Below, piece by piece: positions 7,663 to 15,908 of a DNA stretch of 64,000 nucleotides. The stretch is taken from positions 248,001 through 312,000 of the forward strand of contig JBJMHZ010000042.1 of NCBI GenBank assembly GCA_045807125.1, in the 5' to 3' direction. The notes under the pieces were generated by a model. It was not told the origin of the DNA, did no database searches, and saw nothing but the letters and a program-made list of their open reading frames with translations. The translations under genes were made by a program, and so were the position numbers. Within the stretch, counting starts at the first letter, position 1; each line of letters opens with the position of its first letter. Source of the DNA: JBJMHZ01 sp045807125. GTDB taxonomy: Bacteria; Actinomycetota; Actinomycetes; JAWWOL01.

Positions 7663-8708
7663 GTCGCCCTGGCGGCGATCAGGTCCTCGATCGGTGCCGG
7701 CCGGGCCGGGTCGTACCCGGTCTCGGTGATGGCCAACGACAGCGCGAAGGCGCGCCCCTCGCGCGAGTTGGCCTCGATCACGGCGCTGTGCAGCCGGTCG
7801 GCATAGCTCACGCCGGGCGAGGCGGCCGGTAGGAGGACGCAGAAGTCGCCGGCGCCGAGCCGGGCCACCACGTCGGCGCCCCGGAACGCCGCGCGCAGCA
7901 GGGACGCCGTCTCGAGCAGGGCCGCCTCGCCGGCCGCGCTCTCGGCGAGCCCGCCCGAGACGGCGGGGCGGTCGACCCGCAGGAGCAGCAGGGCGAAGGC
8001 CGTGCCCGAGCGGTCGGCGTCGAGCATCGCCTGCTCGGCGAGGACGGCGAATCCGCGGTGATTGTGCAGCCCTGTCAGCTCGTCGACCACCGCCATGTCG
8101 CGCAGCTCGGCGCGCGCCTCGGCCAGCCGGCGCATCGCTCCGCGACGGGTGGCGAAGATGACCGCCGCGACGACCAGGCTCGTCAGCATCGCGTAGGCGA
8201 AGTAGCTCCACTCCGGGGATGGAACGGTGACATAGGCGTAGGACCACGCTCCGAGGGACATCGCGACCACCGAGCCGAACGACCAGAGCGAAGGGAAGAC
8301 GACCGCCGACGCGATCACCAGGAGCATGACGTTGGTCGTCTCCTTGGGATCGCCGGTCTGGATCAGGTAGCCGCCGGCGTTGGCCGTCACCAGCACGGCC
8401 ACGGCGAGCGCGACCCGCTCGGCAGCCGCGGCCGAGAGCCGGCGACGCAAGGTGACCGCGGCGAGCGCGATGAGGCCGGCTGCCGTACCGACGCACCACC
8501 ACGCGTCGACGACGTGATGCCGCTCAGGAGTGATGGCGAAGGTGACGGCCCACGCCACGTACAGGGCAGCGAGGCCCACGACGACCGGCCGGATGTAGTG
8601 GGCCAACTGCGCGGCCCTCGGATTGCTGAGCCGCCTGCCCTGCGCTGTACCGGTACGGTTCGCCCCGATGTGCTGGCTGCGATGCACGATCCTCCTTCGC
8701 TGGCTCAC
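7659..8708 (-). CDS. membrane protein with degenerate GGDEF domain
   Basis: The 349-residue protein has about six membrane segments in residues 38-190, a short linker helix and a C-terminal GGDEF-like domain beginning at the conserved DELTGLHNHRGF. The signature loop reads RLGAGDFCVLLP where active diguanylate cyclases have RLGGDEFAVLLP, so the second Gly, the Asp and the Glu are replaced and c-di-GMP synthesis is doubtful. It may be a sensor or a c-di-GMP/GTP-binding scaffold. Two starts are possible: GTG 8708, or GTG 8687, which has AGGAGG only three bases ahead. No EAL domain is present. Confidence 0.82.
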   Translation of the reverse strand: MSQRRRIVHRSQHIGANRTGTAQGRRLSNPRAAQLAHYIRPVVVGLAALYVAWAVTFAITPERHHVVDAWWCVGTAAGLIALAAVTLRRRLSAAAAERVALAVAVLVTANAGGYLIQTGDPKETTNVMLLVIASAVVFPSLWSFGSVVAMSLGAWSYAYVTVPSPEWSYFAYAMLTSLVVAAVIFATRRGAMRRLAEARAELRDMAVVDELTGLHNHRGFAVLAEQAMLDADRSGTAFALLLLRVDRPAVSGGLAESAAGEAALLETASLLRAAFRGADVVARLGAGDFCVLLPAASPGVSYADRLHSAVIEANSREGRAFALSLAITETGYDPARPAPIEDLIAARAT

Positions 8709-8843
8709 GACACGTGCTGCGGCGGGCGCCCCGACCTATCCATCCTCCCTCGTGCAACGGCGTTGCCGGGCAAAGAGTTCACATAGCTGTTATCGCCGCG
8801 CGACGTGATGTGATCGGCCGAGCGGCCGTCGAGATGAACCTCG

Positions 8844-8849
8844 TATGGT
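8844..8849 (+). promoter_or_regulatory. candidate -10 element for leaderless quinone oxidoreductase mRNA
   Basis: TATGGT fits TANNNT and ends seven bases before the GTG at 8857, which is the family-typical first codon. No Shine-Dalgarno sequence precedes either that GTG or the in-frame ATG at 8845. A transcript starting at the GTG would be leaderless. No -35 motif is evident. Confidence 0.42.
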
Positions 8850-8856
8850 GACTGAC

Positions 8857-9834
8857 GTGCATGCCGTCACCATCAGCGAGCCGGGCGGGCCGGACGTGCT
8901 GCGCTGGACAGAGGCGCCCGACCCGGTGCCGGGCCCCGGCGAGGTACTCGTCGACGTCGTGGCGAGCGCGGTCAACCGGGCCGACGTGATGCAGCGCATC
9001 GGCCGGTACGAGCCGCCCGCCGGAGCGCCGCCGTACCCGGGGCTCGAGTGCTCTGGCCGCATCAGTGCCGTGGGCGACGGCGTGACCGGTTGGTCGGTGG
9101 GGGACGAGGCGTGCGCGCTGCTGGCCGGCGGTGGCTACGCCGAGCGGGTCGTCGTCCCGGCCGGGCAGCTCCTGCCCGTGCCCCGCGGCACGGACCTCGT
9201 GTCGGCAGCCGCCCTGCCGGAGGTGACCTGCACCGTCTGGGCCAACGTCTTCATGCTCGGCCGGCTCTCGGCCGGCGAGGTGCTGCTCGTCCACGGCGGC
9301 ACCAGCGGCATCGGGACGATGGCCATCCAGCTCGCCGCCCAGCACGGCGCGACGGTCGCCGCCACCGCGGGGAGCGCCGCCAAGGTGGCCAGCTGCCGCG
9401 AGCTCGGCGCCCGCATCGCGGTGAACTACCGCGACGAGGACTTCGTCGACCGGGTGCGCGAGGAGACCGGCGGCCACGGCGCGGACGTCGTGCTCGACAA
9501 CATGGGCTCGACGTACCTGAGCCGCAACGTCGACGTGCTGGCGGTCGGCGGCCGGCTCGTCGTCATCGGGCTGCAGGGCGGCCGCAAGGGCGAGCTCGAC
9601 CTCGCCCGGCTGATGGCGAGGCAGGGCTCGGTGCACGCCACCACCCTGCGCGCGCGACCGCCGGCGGCGAAGGCGCGCATCGTCGCCGAGGTGCGCGAGC
9701 GGGTGTGGCCGCTGATCGAGCGGGGCGCCGTGCGCCCGGTGATCGACCGGACGGTGCCCATGCGGGATGCCGCGGAGGCGCACCGGCTGCTGGAGTCGAG
9801 CGGGCACGTCGGCAAGATCGTCCTCACCGTCTGA
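8857..9834 (+). CDS. NAD(P)H:quinone oxidoreductase, PIG3 type
   Basis: The 325-residue protein is a zinc-lacking MDR enzyme of the PIG3/QOR group. The opening MHAVTISEPGGPDVL is the usual N-terminus, followed by ASAVNRADVMQR, PGLECSGRI, and the NADPH-binding HGGTSGIGTMAIQLA near residue 147; the C-terminus HVGKIVLTV is also standard. It reduces quinones or related electrophiles with NADPH. An ATG at 8845 lies in frame, but GTG 8857 matches the family start and sits seven bases after a TATGGT element, so the mRNA may be leaderless. Divergent from the GGDEF gene. Confidence 0.9.
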   Translation: MHAVTISEPGGPDVLRWTEAPDPVPGPGEVLVDVVASAVNRADVMQRIGRYEPPAGAPPYPGLECSGRISAVGDGVTGWSVGDEACALLAGGGYAERVVVPAGQLLPVPRGTDLVSAAALPEVTCTVWANVFMLGRLSAGEVLLVHGGTSGIGTMAIQLAAQHGATVAATAGSAAKVASCRELGARIAVNYRDEDFVDRVREETGGHGADVVLDNMGSTYLSRNVDVLAVGGRLVVIGLQGGRKGELDLARLMARQGSVHATTLRARPPAAKARIVAEVRERVWPLIERGAVRPVIDRTVPMRDAAEAHRLLESSGHVGKIVLTV

Positions 9835-9926
9835 CCACCGGCGCGGCACCGTCCGGCCGGCGGCGCAGGATCGGGGCGGGCCGCCCGGCCCGCCCGCCTC
9901 GCAACCGGCCGAGGAGGATGGGGGGC

Positions 9927-10460
9927 ATGACGGACAGCAACGAGACTCACGAGGGTCACCGGGTGGTCGTCGTCGGCCCCGACGGGATGCCCATCGAAGG
10001 CATGCCCGACGCCGGTGCCCCGGCCCTCGACGACGACCAGCAGGGCGCCCTCACCGACATGGTTGAGCAGCCGGCGAAGGTCATGCGGATCGGCACCATG
10101 ATCAAGCAGCTGCTCGAGGAGGTACGGGCGGCTCCGCTGGACGAGGCCAGCCGCATCCGGCTCCGGGAGATCCACGAGAGCTCGATCCGGGAGCTCAGCG
10201 AGGGCCTCGCGCCCGACCTGCGCGAGGAGCTCAAGCGGTTGTCGCTGCCCTTCACCGACGACACCGTGCCGAGCGACGCCGAGCTGCGGGTGGCGCAGGC
10301 CCAGCTCGTCGGCTGGCTCGAGGGCCTCTTCCACGGGATCCAGACCGCGCTGTTCGCCCAGCAGATGGCGGCCCGCGCCCAGCTCGAGGAGATGCGCCGG
10401 CGGGCGCTGCCCGGCCCCGGGGACTCGCAAGGCATCCGCAGCTCCGGCCCGTACCTGTGA
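9927..10460 (+). CDS. bpa: bacterial proteasome activator
   Basis: The 177-residue protein belongs to the DUF2587/Bpa family (174 residues in Mycobacterium tuberculosis). The conserved core runs from MVEQPAKVMRIGTMIKQLLEEV through LREIHESSIRELSEGLAPDL to a helix containing LVGWLEGLFHGIQTALFAQQ. The last four residues, GPYL, correspond to the GQYL/HbYX-like tail that docks into the 20S proteasome and opens its gate. ATG 9927 has GAGGAGG at 9911-9917 at ideal distance; ATG 9918 is too close to that site. The gene implies that a 20S proteasome is encoded elsewhere in the genome. Confidence 0.93.
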   Translation: MTDSNETHEGHRVVVVGPDGMPIEGMPDAGAPALDDDQQGALTDMVEQPAKVMRIGTMIKQLLEEVRAAPLDEASRIRLREIHESSIRELSEGLAPDLREELKRLSLPFTDDTVPSDAELRVAQAQLVGWLEGLFHGIQTALFAQQMAARAQLEEMRRRALPGPGDSQGIRSSGPYL

Positions 10461-10478
10461 GCCGTCGCGCCACGCCGC

Positions 10479-11732
10479 TCACCGCTCCGCCGCCCTGGGC
10501 AGCGGCTCGACCGGCAGCACCGCCCGCGCCGCCCGGTCGATGCGGCGCGGCTCGGGCAGCTCGTCGTCGACCACCGACAGGTCGGCGAACCGGCGGGCGC
10601 TGACCAGGACGCGCGACTCGAGCGTCCCGACCGCCGCGTTGTAGGCGGACACCGCACCGTCGAGCTGGCGACCCAGCCGATCGACGTGCTCGACCAGCGT
10701 CACCAACCGCCCGTGCAAGGTGCGCCCGAGATCGCACACCGCCTGCGCACCGGCGGCCATCGCCTCCTGCCGCCAGCCGAGCGCGATCGTGCGCAGCAGT
10801 CCGATGAGCGTGGTGGGCGTCGCCAGCAGCACCGAGGACGCGATCGCGTGCTCGTACAGCTCCGGCGCCTGCTCAAGCGCCGCCGAGAGGATCGGCTCGC
10901 CCGGAACGAAGAGGACGACGAGCTCGGGCGCCGGCTGCACCTGCTGCCAGTAGGCCTTGCGGGACAGCGCGTCGACGTGGGCGCGCAGCTGGCGCGCGTG
11001 GTCGCCGAGCGCGGCGCGCCTCGCCACGTCGTCTGGCGCCTCCAGCGAGGCGAGGTAGCCCTGCAGGGGCACCTTGGCGTCGACCACCACCGAGCCGCCA
11101 CCTGGCAACCGGACGACCATGTCGGGGCGCAGCCGGCCCTCGTCGCCGTCGAGCGTCACCTGCTCGACGAAGTCGCAGTGCTCGACCATGCCGGCCATCT
11201 CAACGACCCGGCGCAGCTGCAGCTCGCCCCATCGACCGCGAACGCTCGGCGACCGCAGCGCGGTGACCAGCCCGGCCGTCTCGTTGCGCAGCCGCTCCTG
11301 CGTCTCGGCCAGCGAGCGCACCTGCTCGGTCAGGCCGGCGTAGGCCGAGCGCCTGGCCGCCTCCAGCTCGCCGAGCTGGCGCTCCACCTTGTCGAGCGAG
11401 GCCCGAAGCGGTGACACCAGCGACTCGACCGCCGCCCGCCTGGCCTCGAGGTCGCCGCTCGCCGACGCGGTCTGCTCACCGAAGCTCGCTCGCGCGAGCT
11501 CGAGGAACGATGCGCTCGCCTGGGACAGCGCCTGCTGCGCCGTCGCCGCGAAGGCGTGGGAGAGCCGCTGCTCGTCGCGCGCCGCTCGAGCGGCGCGCTC
11601 ACCAGCCAGCCGGCGCTCGGCGGACAGCTCGGACTCCGCACGAGCCAGCCGGGGCACCAGCGCGGATCGCATGAGCGCGGCGCCGGCCGCCGAGCCGACG
11701 AGGAGCGCGACGACGACGTACCAGATCTGCAT
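10479..11732 (-). CDS. rmuC: DNA recombination protein RmuC homolog
   Basis: The 417-residue protein has an N-terminal membrane helix (about 3-22), a long coiled coil (about 25-150), and a nuclease-like domain with the family blocks RGRWGELQLRRVVEMAGM, RPDMVVRLPGG, VVDAKVPLQGYL and VLFVPGEPIL. RmuC proteins limit inversions at short repeats and are predicted to have an endonuclease fold. ATG 11732 gives MQIWYVVVALLVG, a direct membrane anchor; the frame to 11780 adds only unlikely residues. It is convergent with bpa, 18 bases apart. Confidence 0.9.
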   Translation of the reverse strand: MQIWYVVVALLVGSAAGAALMRSALVPRLARAESELSAERRLAGERAARAARDEQRLSHAFAATAQQALSQASASFLELARASFGEQTASASGDLEARRAAVESLVSPLRASLDKVERQLGELEAARRSAYAGLTEQVRSLAETQERLRNETAGLVTALRSPSVRGRWGELQLRRVVEMAGMVEHCDFVEQVTLDGDEGRLRPDMVVRLPGGGSVVVDAKVPLQGYLASLEAPDDVARRAALGDHARQLRAHVDALSRKAYWQQVQPAPELVVLFVPGEPILSAALEQAPELYEHAIASSVLLATPTTLIGLLRTIALGWRQEAMAAGAQAVCDLGRTLHGRLVTLVEHVDRLGRQLDGAVSAYNAAVGTLESRVLVSARRFADLSVVDDELPEPRRIDRAARAVLPVEPLPRAAER

Positions 11733-11789
11733 GAACCGGATGGTGCCAGGAGCCTCCGACAAGAACGGCCGACCGCGCACTGGCGACGG

Positions 11790-12587
11790 TCAGCCGAACA
11801 CCCGCTCGAGCACGCTGGCCACGCCGTCGTCGTCGTTGCTGCCGGTCACCTCGTGGGCGGCAGCCAGCACCTCGGCGTGCGCGTTGGCGACGGCCACCGC
11901 ATGACCGGCCCACGCGAGCAGCGGCAGGTCGTTGGGCATGTCGCCGAACGCGATGACGTGCCGCGGGTCGATGCCATGCTCGGCGGCGAGGGAGGCGAGG
12001 GCGCTCGCCTTCGTCACGCCAGGCGCCGAGATCTCCAGCATGCCCTCGGTGCTGGAGTGGACGCAGGTCGCCGCGTCGCCGAGCACGTCGCGAGCGCGCG
12101 CGAGGAGCTCGTCCGGCCCGGACGACGGGTGGCGCATCAGCAGCTTCACGGCCGGCCGGTGCGCGAGCTCGTCGAGGTCGGCGACGACGGGGTCGTCCGG
12201 CCCCGCGCCCCACCGCGAGCGGTAGGAAGCCTCGCGCGCGAAGCCGGTGCCGTACTCGACGGCGAACGACACCTGCTCGATGGCCGCCCGCAGCGCAGTG
12301 ACGACGTCGAGCAGCGCCTGCGGCTCGATCGACCGCTGCTCGAGGACGGCCTCCTCGTGCATGTCGTAGCGGACGGCACCGTTGCAGCAGATGGCCACCC
12401 CCCGGTGGCCAGTGCCGGCTGCGACCGGCCGCATCCAGCGCGGTGGGCGTCCGGTGACGAGCACGAGGGCGGCGCCGGCGCCCTCGACAAGGGCGAGCGC
12501 GGCGCGGGTGCGGTCGGAGACCGTGCCGTCGGAGCGCAGCAGCGTGCCGTCGAGGTCGGTGGCGACGAGCCGGTAGGGAGCTGGCAC
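11790..12587 (-). CDS. Cof-type HAD-superfamily phosphatase
   Basis: The 265-residue protein is a HAD hydrolase with a C2B (Cof) cap. Motif I is VATDLDGTLL near residue 8, motif II VTGRPPRW near 41, the motif III lysine lies in GVTKASALASL, and motif IV is FGDMPNDLPLL near 218. These enzymes dephosphorylate sugar phosphates, FMN or similar small molecules. GTG 12587 follows the serS stop by eight bases and uses a TGAGG-like site in the end of serS, so the two genes are translationally linked. serS-HAD pairs are common in actinobacteria. Confidence 0.87.
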   Translation of the reverse strand: MPAPYRLVATDLDGTLLRSDGTVSDRTRAALALVEGAGAALVLVTGRPPRWMRPVAAGTGHRGVAICCNGAVRYDMHEEAVLEQRSIEPQALLDVVTALRAAIEQVSFAVEYGTGFAREASYRSRWGAGPDDPVVADLDELAHRPAVKLLMRHPSSGPDELLARARDVLGDAATCVHSSTEGMLEISAPGVTKASALASLAAEHGIDPRHVIAFGDMPNDLPLLAWAGHAVAVANAHAEVLAAAHEVTGSNDDDGVASVLERVFG

Positions 12588-12595
12588 GGCGGGCC

Positions 12596-13858
12596 TCAGC
12601 TCGCCGGCTCGAGCACCTCGCGCCCGCCGAGGTACGGGCGCAGCGGCTCCGGCACCCGTACCGACCCGTCGGCCTGCTGGTTGACCTCCAGCAGGGGGAC
12701 CAGCCAGCGCGTCGTCACCAGGGTGCCGTTGAGGGTCGCGACCGGCTCGATCCCACCGGCGGTGCGGTAACGGGTCCCGAGGCGGCGAGCTTGGTACGTC
12801 GTGCAGTTGGACGCGCTCGTCACCTCGCGGTAGCGGCCCTGCGACGGCACCCACGCCTCGCAGTCGTACTTGCGCGCCGCGCTGGTCCCGAGATCGCCCG
12901 CCGCGACGTCGATCACCCGGAACGGCAGGCCGAGGTCGGCGAGCAGCTGCTTCTCCACCGCCAGGAGCCGCGCGTGCTCGGCCGCGGCGTCGTCCGGCCG
13001 GCAGAACGAGAACATCTCGACCTTGTGGAACTGGTGCACCCGGATGATGCCCCTGGTGTCCTTGCCGTACGAGCCGGCCTCGCGCCGGAAGCACGCCGAG
13101 AACCCGGCGTAGCGCAGGGGAAGCGCGGCCGCGTCGAGGACCTCGTCCATGTGGTACGCCGCGAGCGGCACCTCGCTCGTCCCGACGAGGTAGAGGTCGT
13201 CGTCGGCCAGGTGGTAGATCTCGCCGGCGTGGGCGCCGAGGAAGCCGGTGCCCTCCATCGCCTCCGGCCGGACCAGTGCCGGCGGGACGACCGGAGTGAA
13301 GCCGGCCGCGACGGCCCTGGCGAGCCCGAGCTGCCACATCGCGATCTCGAGCAGGGCGCCTGGGCCGGTGAGGAAGTAGAACCGCGCACCGCTGACCTTG
13401 GCGCCGCGGTCCATGTCGATCGCACCGAGGCGCTGCCCGACCTCGAGGTGGTCGGCGACCTCGAAGTCGAAGGACGGGAGCAACCCGATCTCCTCGAGCA
13501 CCACGTAGTCGTCCTCGCCGCCGGGCGGCGCGTCATCCGCGACCACGTTGGGCACCCGCAGGTGCAGCTCGCGCAGGCACTGCTCGGCGGCCGCCTGCTC
13601 GACCTCCACCTCCCTGACCTTCTCCTTGAGCGCCCTGGCCTTGTCGATGAGGGCCGGCCGCTCGCCCTTGCCCGCCGACTGGATCGCCTTGCTGGCCGCG
13701 TTGGACTCGGCCCGCAGCTGGTCGGCGCGGGACACGGCCGCCCGCCGCCGCTCGTCAGCGGCGAGCAGCTCGCCGACCAGCGCCTCGTCGTCGCCACGGG
13801 CCCGCTGGCTGGCCCGTACCCGCTCCGGGTCGTCGCGAAGGAGGCGCAGATCGATCAC
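12596..13858 (-). CDS. serS: seryl-tRNA synthetase
   Basis: The 420-residue class-II synthetase has the N-terminal antiparallel coiled-coil arm (about 28-105, with the SKAIQSAGKGERP turn region) and the catalytic core: RFYFLTG, GTSEVPLAAYH (TXE box), motif 2 in CFRREAGSYGKDTRGIIRVH, QFHKVEMF, and motif 3 around NGTLVTTRWLVPLLE. It charges tRNA-Ser, and tRNA-Sec if present, and is essential. ATG 13858 begins MIDLRLLRDDPERVR, the standard N-terminus. Confidence 0.98.
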   Translation of the reverse strand: MIDLRLLRDDPERVRASQRARGDDEALVGELLAADERRRAAVSRADQLRAESNAASKAIQSAGKGERPALIDKARALKEKVREVEVEQAAAEQCLRELHLRVPNVVADDAPPGGEDDYVVLEEIGLLPSFDFEVADHLEVGQRLGAIDMDRGAKVSGARFYFLTGPGALLEIAMWQLGLARAVAAGFTPVVPPALVRPEAMEGTGFLGAHAGEIYHLADDDLYLVGTSEVPLAAYHMDEVLDAAALPLRYAGFSACFRREAGSYGKDTRGIIRVHQFHKVEMFSFCRPDDAAAEHARLLAVEKQLLADLGLPFRVIDVAAGDLGTSAARKYDCEAWVPSQGRYREVTSASNCTTYQARRLGTRYRTAGGIEPVATLNGTLVTTRWLVPLLEVNQQADGSVRVPEPLRPYLGGREVLEPAS

Positions 13859-13878
13859 CTGTCGAGCCTACCGGCCGC

Positions 13879-15144
13879 TCATCTGGCCGCTCTCGAGATG
13901 CCGCCCACCGGGACGGCCAGGGGCGCGGGCGCGGGGCGCGCCAGCGAGCGCACCTCGGCCGGCCACCAGGCGCGCAGCAGCAGCGCCGCGGCGACGCCGC
14001 AGGCTCCGGCTCCGGCGACCACGGTGGTGGCCGGCACCACCGTGGCCAGCGCTCCGGCCACCAGCAGGGCCGCGCCCTGCACCGCCTGCAGCCCCGACTC
14101 GGCGAGCCCGAAGGCCCGGCCCCGCAGCTCCGGCGGCGTGTGCACGACGAACGTCGCGAGCGCCGGTACGTGCAGCGCGCCGCCCAGGCCGGCGAGCATC
14201 CAGCAGGCCATCACCAGGAGGCCGGCCGGCCGCAGCGCCGTCGCCACGAGCGGGACGGCGGTGAGGACGGCGAGCGGGCAGATCAGGCCGATCCGGCGGC
14301 GGGCCGGCCGTACGCGCGCGATGGCGAGCGCTCCGGCGAGGTTGCCGGCCGGCACCGCGGCCACCAGCAGGACCGTCAGCAGCCGCGCACCGCCCAGGTC
14401 GGACGCGCACGCGATCGCGAGGCCCTCCGGCACGATGAGGAAGACCGACGTCATCCAGGCGACGGCGACCATGGCGCGCAGCACCGGACTGGCCAGCACG
14501 ACGCCGGCTCCGCCGCGCAGCTCCGTGGCGAGTCGCGGTCGCCGCTCGGGCGGCTGCGGCGCCGCGCCCCTGCGTACCTTGAGCACGAGCGCAGCCGACG
14601 CGACGAACGTCACCGCGTCGAGCACCAGCGCTCCTGACGGCGTCAGCAGGGCGACGGCCACGCCACCGCACAGGTAGCCGAGCACCTGCGCGCCCTGCGT
14701 CGCGGCCTGGCCGAGCGACGACCCGACGACGTAGCCGTCATCGGGCAGCACCTCCGGCAGGAGGCCGGCCCGCGCGGCCTCGAACGGCGCGGCCAGCGAC
14801 ACCATGGCGACCAGCAGGGCGAAGAGGACCGGCAACGGCAGTCCGGGCAGGGCGATCGCCGCGACGAGGACCGCCCGCGCGAGGTCGCACGCCACCATGA
14901 CGTCGCGCCGGCGATAGCGGTCGGCGACCACCGACAGCACCGGACCGGCGATCACCCACGGCAGGAAGCCGGCGGCGAAGGTGGCGGCCGCGAGCAGCGC
15001 CGAGCCGCTGCGCCGGTAGATCGCCACCGCGAGCGCGACCTTGGCCACCTGGTCGCCGGAGAGCGACAGCAGGCGCGCGAGGTACAGCGCCCGGAACTCG
15101 GCGAGGCCGAGCACAGCGCCGAAGCAGCCCCCGCGTCGTCGCAC
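13879..15144 (-). CDS. MFS transporter (MFS_3/EntS-like exporter)
   Basis: The 421-residue protein has about 12 membrane segments. The opening LAEFRALYLARLLSLSGDQ and the loop-2/3 motif VVADRYRRRDVMVACDLAR are typical of the MFS_3 group that includes enterobactin exporter-like proteins. It is paralogous to the transporter at 32132-33451: both contain a YVVG[SF]SL segment after FE[AS]AR, at matching positions. The substrate is not readable and no adjacent siderophore or antibiotic genes are present. It probably exports a small molecule using the proton gradient. Confidence 0.88.
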   Translation of the reverse strand: MRRRGGCFGAVLGLAEFRALYLARLLSLSGDQVAKVALAVAIYRRSGSALLAAATFAAGFLPWVIAGPVLSVVADRYRRRDVMVACDLARAVLVAAIALPGLPLPVLFALLVAMVSLAAPFEAARAGLLPEVLPDDGYVVGSSLGQAATQGAQVLGYLCGGVAVALLTPSGALVLDAVTFVASAALVLKVRRGAAPQPPERRPRLATELRGGAGVVLASPVLRAMVAVAWMTSVFLIVPEGLAIACASDLGGARLLTVLLVAAVPAGNLAGALAIARVRPARRRIGLICPLAVLTAVPLVATALRPAGLLVMACWMLAGLGGALHVPALATFVVHTPPELRGRAFGLAESGLQAVQGAALLVAGALATVVPATTVVAGAGACGVAAALLLRAWWPAEVRSLARPAPAPLAVPVGGISRAAR

Positions 15145-15266
15145 CCCATGCCTCCATCCGGACCAGTCCTCACAGGGCCAATCGGCGCAACGAGTGGCAT
15201 CCCTGGACCGGCTGGACGGGTGATGGACAGGGAGGGGTGACGGACGGGTGTGGACGGGACGGTCAG

Positions 15267-15797
15267 TCAGGCGGAGCGGCCGGCGACCGCGCCGGCTCCG
15301 GCTCCGCGGGCGCCCCGCAGCGCGTGATCGATCGCCTGCTGCTCCTCGGGCGAGAGCGTGTGCTCGCTCGCGCCGGCCTTGACGCCCTTGGCGTAGGCAC
15401 GGGTCTCGCTGCGCCCGTTGATGGCGGTGAGCACGATGCCGTCGCCGGCGTCGTCGAGCAGCGCCGCCGAGAACGACATCCGCCCGCCCTGCTCCTGGAA
15501 GGCGTCGTAGCGCACGACCGCGACGTGCCGCAACGCGTCGGCCACGTCGGCGCGCATCCCCGCCAGCTCGACCTCCGCACCGGCGACGTGCTGGCGCAGC
15601 GCGTCGATCTCGCGCAGCTGCCGGCCGACCACGTCGATGAGCGAGCCCTCGCCGTCGTGCGTCCCGAGCGCGGTCAGGGAGCGCCGGAGGCGGCCCATGC
15701 GGGCCACGGCCACGACGGCGACGACCAGCGCCACCAGGGCGAGCGCGGCAGCGGACAGCGCGACGATGTCGGTGATCTTCGGATCGAGCGGGAGCAC
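15267..15797 (-). CDS. DUF4446 family protein
   Basis: The 176-residue protein has one N-terminal membrane helix (about 9-33), a coiled-coil linker (about 50-85), and the DUF4446 core VVRYDAFQEQGGRMSFSAALLD followed by GIVLTAINGRSETRAYAKGV and SPEEQQAI. It is a conserved membrane-anchored actinobacterial and firmicute family of unknown function. GTG 15797 is preceded by GAAGG. It is divergent from larB. Confidence 0.9.
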   Translation of the reverse strand: MLPLDPKITDIVALSAAALALVALVVAVVAVARMGRLRRSLTALGTHDGEGSLIDVVGRQLREIDALRQHVAGAEVELAGMRADVADALRHVAVVRYDAFQEQGGRMSFSAALLDDAGDGIVLTAINGRSETRAYAKGVKAGASEHTLSPEEQQAIDHALRGARGAGAGAVAGRSA

Positions 15798-15895
15798 GCG
15801 GGCACCTTCGCGGTACGGGGGATGACGGTGGTCAGCCTACGGCTCGGCGGGGGAGCAGCGTACGAGGCGACCCGCGACCACGCCGGGCCTCGGCA

Positions 15896-15901
15896 TAGAT
15901 T
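15896..15901 (+). promoter_or_regulatory. candidate -10 element for leaderless larB
   Basis: TAGATT matches TANNNT and ends seven bases before the larB ATG at 15909, with no Shine-Dalgarno sequence in between. The spacing matches that of leaderless actinobacterial transcripts that begin at the A of ATG. Confidence 0.48.
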
Positions 15902-15908
15902 GACCACC

